Below are positions 1 through 8,927 of a stretch of DNA of 33,406 nucleotides, piece by piece. Origin of the DNA: Fragilaria crotonensis (Eukaryota > Bacillariophyta > Fragilariophyceae > Fragilariales > Fragilariaceae); assembly GCA_022925895.1 (NCBI GenBank), contig JAKSYS010000684.1, positions 1 to 33,406 of the forward strand, written 5' to 3'. The translations under genes were made by a program, and so were the position numbers. Position 1 is the stretch's first letter. Each line of letters opens with the position of its first letter. The notes beneath the pieces were generated by a model. That model ran no database searches. It had not been told where the DNA came from and saw only the letters and a list, made by a program, of their open reading frames with translations.

Positions 1-169
1 CCACATCGATGATGACGTCCTTTATGCCTGTCTCAAGTACCGATTCACAAAAGCCATTCCGAGTGCTCACTCCGCTCACAACAATCTAGAATCTACTAGC
101 TGTAGACTCGTTGCTACCAGACAAATTTCCATTCCTCCAAGTTTCAACCAAGCCTTTTGCAATCGAAGA

Positions 170-637
170 ATGAAGTTCTTGCACACCGCCTATCTTATCT
201 CCGTTCTCGCTCTATCCACAGCGCAAAAGGTTCAGATAGAGAACGGACAAGCGGAGAGGTTCCTAGCTGATCGCGACGTGTCGGCATCGGAGCTTGCAAC
301 GCATGCCACCTATGCCGATGGCTTATGGACCGCACTCGATGGTATCGTATATGACATTACCAGCTTTGTCCATCCTCCCGGTGAGAAGTACATTCTACGT
401 GTAGGAGGCATGGAGGCCGATGCCTTGTACATTGACGCATTCAACGCGAAGTATCATCCTTTTACAATCGCGCAGGTTGTTTCCCAACCCGGCATCTCCC
501 GCATCGGTCCTTTGGTCCTTGATCCTTCAGCAGCCCCGGTCAATCCCGCTGCCCCTGTGTCCTCGAATGGATCGACCATCGGCGATTTCTTCTACGGGTT
601 TATTACCGTGATGGCGGTAGTTGTTTCGTTGGCATAA
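170..637 (+). CDS. Secreted or membrane-tethered cytochrome b5-like heme-binding protein
   Basis: The 155-aa product starts with a hydrophobic leader (MKFLHTAYLISVLALSTAQ) that reads as a signal peptide. Residues about 45-105 match the cytochrome b5 fold: a W-x-x-L-D-G-x-V/I-Y-D-I-T-x-F segment, then HPPGEK in place of the usual HPGGE, and a second axial-histidine candidate in KYHPF. A Pro/Ala linker follows. The C-terminus is a short hydrophobic stretch (GFITVMAVVVSLA), which could be a membrane tail or the beginning of one. Family knowledge: such domains bind heme (or sterol in the MAPR branch) and carry electrons to oxidases or desaturases. The partner cannot be told from sequence. The ATG at 170 is chosen because it directly precedes the signal peptide. 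The HPPG variant and the luminal location make a classical microsomal b5 unlikely. Confidence 0.75.
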   Translation: MKFLHTAYLISVLALSTAQKVQIENGQAERFLADRDVSASELATHATYADGLWTALDGIVYDITSFVHPPGEKYILRVGGMEADALYIDAFNAKYHPFTIAQVVSQPGISRIGPLVLDPSAAPVNPAAPVSSNGSTIGDFFYGFITVMAVVVSLA

Positions 638-1020
638 TCATGACTATGGGCACTTCAATTGGGATGCCTCCTGAAATCTGTTACTGGAGTACATTTCTAG
701 GTCAAATAGGACTAACACGTTGTAATGTAGTGCATTGCTATTAAAGGGGTTCAAATGTTTTTTCCTGTCTTCCACCTTGATGTCCTGACCGACTGCCCTA
801 AAACACCTGATATCTGATATCCAATGAGGACACACGGTTCGATAAGTTTCATAGACCTGCGACCTGTAACGCGACGTCGTGAGAACTCATTCACTAGAAG
901 ATGCCATCAGACGGCGACTTACAAATGCATACTCACAAACATGCGTCACAATCGTTTTGATGCGCGTGCCTCATGCCGATTTGGCACGATTGGTTCCATC
1001 GAGCATAACAGTTCTGCTCA
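638..1020. other. Intergenic region downstream of the b5-like gene
   Basis: I see no convincing gene here; the short open frames on both strands lack recognisable domains. The retrotransposon inserted at the right edge, and the sequence ending GTGC immediately before position 1025 is repeated after position 7598. Confidence 0.5.
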
Positions 1021-1024
1021 GTGC

Positions 1025-1143
1025 TGAGAAAAGGTGGACAGTATACAGTACAACGGTATGGGCGTAGACGCAGACCGCACAATTTAAGTTTATACGTTTA
1101 TATGTTCATACGTCTATCCTCGTTGCTTGCTGTACTTTACTCA
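1025..1143 (+). repeat. Left LTR (119 bp)
   Basis: Starts TGAGAAAAGG and ends TTTACTCA. It matches the right LTR base for base except for 8 extra bases near 1105-1112, within a TTTATACG/TTTATATG stretch. It is very short for an LTR. Confidence 0.9.
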
Positions 1144-1158
1144 GTTTATCAGACCCAG
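1144..1158 (+). promoter_or_regulatory. Candidate primer-binding site
   Basis: The bases right after the left LTR read GTTTATCAGACCCAG. The TATCAGA core resembles the initiator-Met-tRNA-type primer sites of many copia elements (TGGTATCAGAGC). The first bases differ from a perfect match, so this is a position-based inference. Confidence 0.35.
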
Positions 1159-1712
1159 ATAGTCTCGATGGTCGTGCCAGGACCATTGTGGATTTGTCTC
1201 AACGAGAACCATTTGTCCGCGGAAGGGATTAACGCGGAACGACGGTCGCCGGCAACCGACATCATGCCGGATTCATGACTCATGACCATGAAGAATTCGC
1301 GGCGGGCCTGGGCATGCGTTGAACTGCCTTACTCTTGTGCACCTTAAATGTTGATGGTACATTGGCCTAGAGTATATATATCCTATCAACGGACAAACCG
1401 AGGATATACCGCACCGTACAGAAGGGTACGAAGGACGCTTCATTTCCTCCCCGAACCATCCGGGTAAAACGCCTATCGTCATTTTGGGATACACCTACCA
1501 GATGCACGACATTAATATATAAGGCACCCTAATTATTAACTTAATTGGGGCATCGCTAACCGTGAACAACCACAGGACCGTTGTGTACAACTGCCGGAAC
1601 GGTCATAGAACTCCCTATGTATGGGATACGAGGAGGAATAGGAAATGACTGCACAATTCTGAAGCAGACGCGAATTTCCTCCTACGCGAAAATCGTTCAT
1701 CTTTTCTGAAGC
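1159..1712 (+). other. Retrotransposon untranslated leader
   Basis: Sequence between the primer-site candidate and the first gag ATG. No coding signal is seen. It contains a TATATATA stretch near 1373-1380 and an AT-rich patch near 1515-1545. Confidence 0.5.
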
Positions 1713-3201
1713 ATGGAACCTGCCGCTGTTCGCACCGCTCTCGTCCGTATCGGTTTCGTTGAAGCAGCCGCCCTGGCTCTGACCGAAGAGCAGGGTTTGG
1801 ACTCCCTCGACGAAATCAGGATTCTCTCGGACGACGATATCGCGAACCTGTGCAAGCTACTACGTCGCCCTGGGGGTGTCGTCCAAGGGGTACTTAACGC
1901 CGCTGGGAACCCCGTCCCCAATCCGAGCTGAAACGAACTTGAAACTCGCGGCATTCTTTCTACGCCACAAGATCCGTACTGGCCGTACGGTCGCGCCGGC
2001 AGATGTGACCCTCGCCTCAATCCGGGCTCTTCGTGAGTTGCGTGAATTCGAGGAAACCTACAAGCCCTCGGAAGATGTGCCAACTATCAACGATAGAGAC
2101 TGGCCAAAGACGATGGAAACTATTCTTGAGTACCTACGTTCCTATTTGGGGGACAAGAAGATTCCTTTGGCCTACGTCGTTCGAGAGTCTGAAGACGTGC
2201 CGGTTGCCGATCCTGAAGGTGGCTACGCTACATTGCAGGACGAGATGATAGCCCGAGCACCGCATTTCTCGTTGGTAGCCGGCGTTCGTACAGCTGATCC
2301 AGCGTACTTGATCAACCGTGAGAAGGTGTGGGACGTTATCGCCCGCATCACTCGTTCTCATGATTGTTGGACATACGTGAAGCCTGCGCAACGCACACGC
2401 GATGGCCGGAAGGCATACCTTGCTTTGTACGCCCATTACCTAGGCCCGAACAATGTGGATAACATGGCCTCGCAGGCGGAATCCAAGCTGAACTCTACCG
2501 TCTACAATGGCGAACAGAGGAGGTGGAACTTTGAACGCTACGTCAACGTCCACAAGCAGCAGCACTCTATTATGGAGGGATTGGTCGAACACGGGTATGT
2601 CGGGATTGACCCACGGTCCAAGGTACGCTTCTTGATTGAAGGGATCAAGACCGACAAACTTGATTCCGTGAAGACTCGTATCTACTCCGACGCGACTCTC
2701 CGCAGTGATTTTGATGCGTGCGTCACCCTCTACCAAGACTTCATTAAGCAGATGTCCTCCAAGTCGAAGGGGAATCCGAGGGACGTTAACGTCTCCGAAG
2801 TCAAGGTTAGCGGGGGTAAGCGAAAGCATGCGAGTGACGAGGCGGAGGACCGTTACTACACGAAAGCGGAATATGATGCTCTTTCCCCTGCCCAGAAAAG
2901 GGATCTGGCCAACAAACGCGCGAAGCGTGGCCACAAACCCGGGGCGAAGGATAGCAAAACCGGAAAGAAGGAGAAAGGGAAGGGCGACTCAAACAAGGCA
3001 GTCAATAAGACCTTGAAGGGACTGAACCGGACCGTTGCCCAACTCGCCAAGCAAATGGGTAAAGCTGACATAGATGATGCGTCAGCCGCGTCCGATTCGT
3101 CGACTGGCACACAACCAAGCACTACTGCAAAGCACTCTGCTGGTACGAATCGTTCCAATTCGTCGCTCACCCGCCAGGCGAGCCCTAAGAAGTCGAAGTG
3201 A
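1713..3201 (+). pseudogene. gag: gag of the CoDi-type element, frameshifted
   Basis: Translation starts at ATG 1713 with a helical N-terminal segment (motif LDSLDEIRILSDDDIANLC). It runs out of frame near 1920, where one surplus nucleotide in NPVPNP / AETNLKLAAF separates it from the main frame (1876-3201). The main frame gives a roughly 400-residue capsid-like protein with a conserved YYTKAEYDALSPAQKR segment. The tail is very basic, then Ser/Thr-rich, from about residue 310. I see no CCHC zinc knuckle; the basic tail may do the nucleic-acid binding instead. The frame ends in a single TGA at 3199-3201, after which the same frame stays open into pol. Role by family: nucleocapsid of virus-like particles. 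The frame break could be decay or an assembly indel. Confidence 0.8.
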
Positions 3202-6200
3202 CACAGCACTTACCGAAACGGTTGCTGTACTCGCAATGTTTCGGCTCTTCGTTCGTTTAGTTCGGTCGATGTTTCGGTGACCGAATCTCGGACCGACCTC
3301 GACTCACACGCTGACCAATGCGTGATTGGCAGTAACGCGTTATTAGTCCACGATTATGACAGACCAATTAACGTATCCGGTTACGACCCTACCGGACCGG
3401 TCACTTCTAATCTGCGTACAATCTCTGCAGCATTGGCATATGATGATGCAGTGACCGGCCAAACTGTGATCTTGGTTATCAACCAAGCCATCTATATTCC
3501 GACGATTAGCCACAACCTACTCGCGACGATGCAAGTTCGCCTGAATGACGTCAAGATAAATGACACGCCACGATTCTTGACTGACAACCCTGATGAGCTC
3601 ACGCATTCGATCGTGATACCGATGGCTGATTCGGATGAACCATTCGTCATTCCTTTGTCTTTGAAAGGGGTTTCCTCGTCGTTTCCAACGAGGAAGCCGA
3701 CGCTTGAGGAATATGAGACACTTCCTCACTTAACCTTAACGAGCGACGAACCGGAATATGATCCGCACGATACGTCGTTCGCAGAACAGGAGGATGCGCT
3801 CACCAAGTATGTGTCAGAGACAGGGGACCGTATTGGTGCTGCACCCAGACCGCACCGAATTTGCATGGTCTCCAACACATCCCTGGCGCAGCAAACGAAC
3901 ATCGATCACGACGGTGTCCGACTCTCCCTGCAATCAATCTCAGTTGCATTGGACGAAGCCCTGTTACCGATCGAACTCGGCAGCTCCATTCAGACTGTCC
4001 GGGTGCGAGATAAAGGGAAGCAATTTGAAGCAGAGCACCTTGCGAAGAACATGGGTATCGACATACACACTGCCCGTCGAACGATGAAGGCGACCACCCA
4101 ACGTGGCATCCGGACACTGCTCCACCCTACGCTGTCACGCCGGTTTCGAACCAACGACAGACAGCTCCGATATCGTCGACTGCCGATCGACTGTTTTACG
4201 GATACGCTAATATCCAACACGGCATCGGCGAGGGGGAATAATTATGCACAGATCTTTGCGACGCCAGACGGATGGTGCCGTGCATACCCCATGCGCATGA
4301 AGGCTTGTCGATAATGTTCCAGAGGGAGGGCGTTCCGAACACCCTCATAATGGACAACGCGAAGGAACAACTTCTCGGTGACTTCCGCAGGAAATGCCGG
4401 GAAGTGGGCACGAGAGTCAAGCAGACAGAGCCCCATACGCCTTGGTCGAATGCGGCTGAGGCGGCGATCCGGGAATTGAAGCGAGGAGTTGGTCGGCAGA
4501 TGGTTCGCTCAAAGGCGCCGAAGCGTCTTTGGGACCACTGCCTTGAGCGGGAGGCCTATGTGCGATCCCTGACTGCGCACGATCATTTCCGACTGAATGG
4601 GCAGGTGCCAGAAACGATAGTAAAGGGTGACACCGCCGATGTATCAGCGATTGCCCTGTTCGGTTGGTACGAGTGGGTTATGTTCCGCGACACATCAGCG
4701 ACATACCCCGACGACAAGATGGTCCTGGGCCGTGACCTAGGACCGGCTATTGATATTGGGCCTGCGATGACTCGCAAGGTCATCAAAGCGAATGGTGAGG
4801 TCGTTTATCGTTCCACAGTTCGTTCTTTGACACCAGACGAGCTGTTGGACGAAACGCACAAGAAAGAGAGGGAGGGATTCACCATGTCGGTCAACAAGAA
4901 GTTGGGCGATTCATTTAAGTATGAGGATTTCGTCACAGACCCGGAACTGGAGGACCTTGGGACTCCCATTTATGAACCATACGAAGATGGGGAGGAAGAA
5001 ACGGGTCCAAGATTTGTTCCTGAAGCCGATGACGTGGACGAGGACACCTATGACCAGTACGTCGGTGCTCAGGTCTTGCTACCGATAGGGGACTCCGTCC
5101 TGACGGCGAAGGTTCGCGGCAGGAAACGGCAGGCCGATGGAACCCTCCGGGGAAAATCAAATGTGAACCCCATCCTCGATACGCGCACGTATGAAGTCGA
5201 GTTCTCCGATGGCCAGAAAACAGAAGTTGCTGCTAATATCATCGCCCAAAACATGTATGCCCAGTGCGACTCGGAAGGTAACCAGTACCTACTCTTGGCC
5301 GGGATTACTGACCACAGGAGGTGAATCCGCTGTTGCTCGGGCGGATATGTGGATTCAGAGGGCTCAAACCGACGTATGCGACAAACGACGAAAGGCTGGC
5401 ATCTTTGCGTCGAGTGGAAGGATGGGACGACGTCATGGGAGCGGCTAGCTGACCTAAAGGAGTCGAATCCGATTGAGGTCGCAGATACGCCGTCGCCCAT
5501 GGTATCGATGGAGAAGCAGCGTTTGCATGGTGGGTACCGTTCACGCTGAAACGGAGGAATCGCATCATCGCTGCAGTGAACAAGCGTTATCATAAACGCA
5601 CTCACAAATTTGGGATCGAGATACCCAAGACATACGAGGATTGTGTGAGGATTGACCGTGAAAACGGCAACACACTATGGCAAAACGCAATCCGAAAAGA
5701 AATGTCAAAGGTTCGCGTCGCATTCGAAGTACTGGACGATGGGAACGACCCACCACCCACGTTCCAGGAAATGAAATGCCACTTAGTCTTCGACGTTAAA
5801 ATGGAAGACTTCCAGCGAAAGGCCCGGCTCGTGGCTGGTGGTCACATGACCAGGCCTACGTCCGGGACGGTTACATACGCGAGCGTCGTGTCACGCGAAT
5901 CAGTTCGGATCGCGCTAACTCTAGCAGCTCTGAACGATCTCGAGGTCAAGACCGCTGATATCGAGAACGCATACTAACGGCCCCGGTTGGGAAAGATCTG
6001 GTGCCGTCTGGGACCTGAGTTCGGACAAGACGCCGGGAAACGTGCGATTATTGTCCGAGCCTTATATGGTTTGAAGTCGGCTGGGGCATCTTTTAGAAAT
6101 CACCTTGCAGACTGCATGCGACACCTTGGATGGGAGTCGTGCAAGGCCGACCACGACCTATGGTACAGACCAGAGGTACGCCCGGAAGATGGTTATAAGT

Positions 6201-7327
6201 ACTATGCATATTGTCTGTTATATGTGGACGATATTCTTGTCGTCCATCACGATGGGATCAAGGCTTTGAAGGACATTGATCACTTCTTCAAGACCAAGCC
6301 TGGCTCAATGCGTGATCCCGAGTTTTACCTTGGTGCGAAGCTGAGGACTGTAACCTTGCCAAATGGCGTTATCGCTTGGGGCATGAGCTCCAGCAAATAT
6401 ATCCAGGCTGCCGTCGCGAACGTAAGAGACTTTCACGCGGCGCAGTTCCCGACCAGGAAATGGGCAAAGCGGTCGTCTGGACCGTTCCCATTGAATTACT
6501 CACCCGAACTTGATGTCACGCCCGAGTTATCTCCCGAACATGCGGCATTTTACCAATCTCAGATCGGAGTTCTGCGATGGTGCGTCGAACTTGGGAGGGT
6601 GGACATCATAACGGAGGTGTCCGAACTGTCGTCATACCTCGTAATGCCACGTGAAGGCCACTTGGAAGCCGTATTTCACCTCTTCAACCATTTGGAGAAG
6701 AAACACAATGCCCGGATTGTATTCGACCCATCATATCCGGACATTGATCGAAGTGCCTTCAAAGAATGTGATTGGAAGGCATTTTACGGCGACGTGACGG
6801 AGGCGATACCGCCAAATGCACCACCACCCCGTGGGAAGGATGTAGACATTCGATTGTTTGTGGATTCAGATCATGCTGGGGATCAACGTACCCGAAGATC
6901 TCGGACTGGATTCCTCATTTACCTCAACATGTCTCCCGTGATATGGTATTCCAAGAAGCAGGCAACGATCGAAACGAGCGTCTTCGGCGCTGAATTCGTC
7001 GCCATGAAACACGGAATGGAGGCACTAAGGGGACTACGATATAAACTACGCATGATGGGAGTGCCCATTGACGGCCCGTCGTTTATTTATGGCGACAACA
7101 TGTCGGTGATCCACAATACGCAGAGGCCGGAATCGACGCTGAAGAAGAAATCGAATTCAGTGTGTTATCACGCAGTGCGTGAAGCCGTTGCCATGGGTGA
7201 ATGTATTACTGCACATGTATCAACCCATGACAATCCTGCTGACATATGTACGAAGATTATGCCAGGAGGACAGAAGAGAGACCATTTGGTTAGTCTCATC
7301 TTGTACGACCTTGCCGATCACACTTGA
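3202..7327 (+). pseudogene. pol: pol of the CoDi-type element (protease, integrase, RT, RNase H), multiply disrupted
   Basis: Protease: an LDSHADQCVIG motif near 3296, with the active-site Asp in D-S-H rather than D-S/T-G. Integrase: a helical N-terminal region ending TTQRGIRTLLHP, then three acidic-residue positions in LPIDCFTDT (about 4180), LIMDNAKEQ (about 4350) and NAAEAAIRELKRG (about 4455). Then comes a chromodomain-like patch (WHLCVEWKDG...SWERL, 5397-5450). RT: RKARLVAGGHMT, YASVVSR, IENAY, LYGLKSAG and the catalytic YVDD (about 6220-6240). RNase H: DSDHAGD, RRSRTGF and YGDNMS. Frame changes occur near 4300, 5322, 5375 and 5487, and a TAA lies at 5975-5977 inside the RT core, where the flanking frame is the same but the six codons between look locally shifted. 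The region 3202-3276 is open in the gag frame and holds no ATG before the protease, which suggests Pol was made as a fusion with Gag. Confidence 0.88.
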
Positions 7328-7479
7328 TGCTCCCCCTCCGAGGAGGTTCGCAGGTTATTCAGGGTTCCCTTGTCCCATGTCTAGTGGTGACTAAATATCA
7401 GTGTGCATATCTAGAATGAGGCAATACGACGCGAAGTCCACCATGGCGACCTAACATGTCAATCCTGCCCTATTAGCTC

Positions 7480-7487
7480 GAGGGGAC
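7480..7487 (+). promoter_or_regulatory. Polypurine tract of the retrotransposon
   Basis: GAGGGGAC lies immediately 5' of the right LTR, where plus-strand DNA synthesis is primed in LTR elements. Confidence 0.6.
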
Positions 7488-7598
7488 TGAGAAAAGGTGG
7501 ACAGTATACAGTACAACGGTATGGGCGTAGACGCAGACCGCACAATTTAAGTTTATACGTTTATACGTCTATCCTCGTTGCTTGCTGTACTTTACTCA
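7488..7598 (+). repeat. Right LTR (111 bp)
   Basis: Identical to the left LTR apart from lacking the 8-base segment. It is followed by GTGC, the copy of the target site. Confidence 0.9.
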
Positions 7599-7739
7599 GT
7601 GCTTAGGAATTGTGGAAGATACGATGACGACGACGTTCTTGGCAAATTTATGGCGCAACCAAAATTTGCGGCGCGCGCCAGTAATTGAATCATGGACCAA
7701 ATGTGTGTGCTCACGGGTGGTATGATTTGCCTTCAAAGT

Positions 7740-7799
7740 AGCACCCTATAGAAACCTAATTTTTATCCATCGGACAAAAATAGGTTTCTAAAGGGTGCT
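7740..7799. repeat. 60-nt near-perfect stem-loop
   Basis: The left arm begins AGCACCCTATAGAAACCTA. The right arm is its reverse complement (TAGGTTTCTAAAGGGTGCT) with one mismatch and one bulge; AT pairs continue the stem to about 24 bp, leaving a loop of about 11 nt (ATCCATCGGAC). It could be a small foldback element or a transcribed hairpin. No flanking duplication is obvious. Confidence 0.75.
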
Positions 7800-8108
7800 C
7801 GACCAATTTTGCGTGCGCAGATATAGCATCAGGGGTGGTGATGCTCTTAGGGGATCCATACCATTCAGTTGGTGGGATACCTGCATGCAACAAGGCAGAG
7901 TATTGTCAGGCATAAGTGCAATTATAAGTTCATGCTGATTAGTCCTTAGGGCTCCTTTCTATCTTGGTTATCCTTGCTTGTTGTCTTGTTCTCAAGGCTT
8001 TGAACCGTATTGATTGGTGGTCTACTCCGAGTACTTGACTACTTGGAGTACTCCTGTAGTACTTACTACTGTGAACTGTTGCTGTTTTAAACAAAGTTGT
8101 TTTAAACA

Positions 8109-8145
8109 GTTTAAAACAAATTCAAAATCTGAATTTGTTTAAAAC
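8109..8145. repeat. AT-rich stem-loop
   Basis: GTTTAAAACAAATTCA (8109-8124) pairs with TGAATTTGTTTAAAAC (8130-8145), one mismatch, around a 5-nt loop. Upstream TTTTAAAC copies extend the symmetric AT-rich tract. Confidence 0.7.
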
Positions 8146-8252
8146 ACAACGATATTAAAACACTATAAATATAGAGTGGTTTTTGGTATTAATACACCTT
8201 TCTCATTTCTACGCATACTATGTTAATGTTATTCGAAGGTATGTTATTCGAA

Positions 8253-8380
8253 GGAAACACATCAGCAGCCAGAGTTGCAAAATCTTTTGTGTCTCTCACC
8301 AGGAGTGCTATGTTGTCCTTATTGTTCTCATTGGTGGTCCCCTTGATGTTGTTGGCAGCAGGGAAGCGCAACAATATATT
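8253..8380 (+). repeat. Left arm of an imperfect inverted repeat flanking the array
   Basis: From GGAAACACATC at 8253 through TGGTCCCCTTGATG to GCGCAACAATAT next to the array. This order of blocks is met again, inverted, at 8810-8927. The match is patchy: conserved blocks are separated by diverged sequence. Confidence 0.5.
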
Positions 8381-8790
8381 GTATGTACAATATATTGCAA
8401 TATATTGTTACCAATATATTGTATTGGTTCGTCTGACAATAACAATATATTGTATTGGCGTTTCCAACAATACCAATACATTGTATTGGTAGGTCCAACA
8501 ATAGCATTATATTGTATTGGTAGGCCTAACAATAACAATATATTGTACAGTATATTGTATATGTACAGTAAGCAGTGTACCAGCGTGACGTACGTAGTAT
8601 GACGTACTGCGAGTATAAACAATATATTGCAATATATTGTTATCAATATATTGTATTGGTCTGTCGGATAATAACAATATATTGTATTGGTCTGTCGGAC
8701 AATAACAATATATTGTATTGGTCTGTCCGACAATAACAATATATTGTATTGGTTTGTCCAACAATAACAATATATTGTATTGTAAAATCA
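8372..8790. repeat. 31-bp dyad minisatellite in two blocks
   Basis: The core CAATATATTG, itself a 10-bp palindrome, recurs at 8412, 8443, 8474 (CAATACATTG), 8505 (CATTATATTG) and 8536. It recurs again at 8644, 8675, 8706, 8737 and 8768. Every step within a block is exactly 31 bp. Most cores are followed by TATTGG and then a variable TCTGTCGGACAATAA-like part that is itself a small dyad (TGTCGGACA). Each block is preceded by the same CAATATATTG-CAATATATTG doublet, so the blocks form a 232-bp super-repeat with a non-repetitive spacer at 8550-8615. Counted GC is 17 of 60 in 8401-8460 and 17 of 60 in 8701-8760. Long open frames on both strands here are artefacts of the repeat. Confidence 0.9.
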
Positions 8791-8809
8791 AAAACCAACA
8801 ATACAATAA

Positions 8810-8927
8810 CAATATTATTGTGCGCATCCCTGGTTGGCAGCACCATCAACCTGCAAGGGACCACTCAATACCGTATCCTGATCATCAGTACAATCGATGG
8901 TTGGGACACTACTGCAGATGTGTTTCC
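8810..8927 (-). repeat. Right arm of the imperfect inverted repeat flanking the array
   Basis: Its reverse complement runs GGAAACACATCTGCAGTAG, then a block with GAGTGGTCCCTTG, then GTTGATGGTGCTGCC, then GGGATGCGCACAATAATAT. This is the same order as the left arm (GGAAACACATCAGCAG, GGTGGTCCCCTTG, GTTGTTGGCAGCA, GGGAAGCGCAACAATAT). The arm also covers the 3' end of the Ulp1-like pseudogene. Confidence 0.5.

Larger units (their letters stand above)
1025..7598 (+). mobile_element. Ty1/copia LTR retrotransposon, diatom CoDi type, coding region disrupted
   Basis: The element is bounded by direct repeats at 1025-1143 and 7488-7598 that begin TGAG and end CTCA, so the LTR has TG...CA termini and a small terminal inverted repeat. 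GTGC flanks it on both sides (1021-1024 and 7599-7602); AGTGC is possible if one A is shared with the LTR end. Internal order is leader, gag, protease, integrase, reverse transcriptase, RNase H, that is copia (Pseudoviridae) order with integrase before RT. Two internal signals fit: a TATCAGA-containing primer-site candidate just after the left LTR and a GAGGGGA purine tract just before the right LTR. Gag and Pol carry five visible frame changes and two in-frame stops, so this copy is not obviously autonomous. Assignment to the CoDi group is by familiarity with diatom Pol sequences and was not tested by alignment. Confidence 0.9.
7603..8371. other. Gene-free flank between the retrotransposon and the 31-bp array
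   Basis: No gene is supported here. It contains a GC-rich palindrome GGCGCGCGCC (7671-7680), two stem-loops (7740-7799 and 8109-8145, listed separately), a GTAC/AGTACT-rich patch near 8020-8075, and the left arm of the inverted repeat that surrounds the array. Confidence 0.5.

Noticed and set aside
5069-5605. 178-codon minus-strand frame inside the retrotransposon
   Set aside because: Antisense to the integrase/RT region, which has clear motifs.
8372-8790. CRISPR-like regular spacing
   Set aside because: The repeat covers nearly the entire 31-bp unit with no unique spacers, and the setting is eukaryotic.
8308-8864. Several overlapping minus-strand open frames of 73-143 codons with repeated IQYIVIV phrases
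   Set aside because: They are translations of the 31-bp repeat in different frames; the repetition comes from the DNA and there is no domain or start context.
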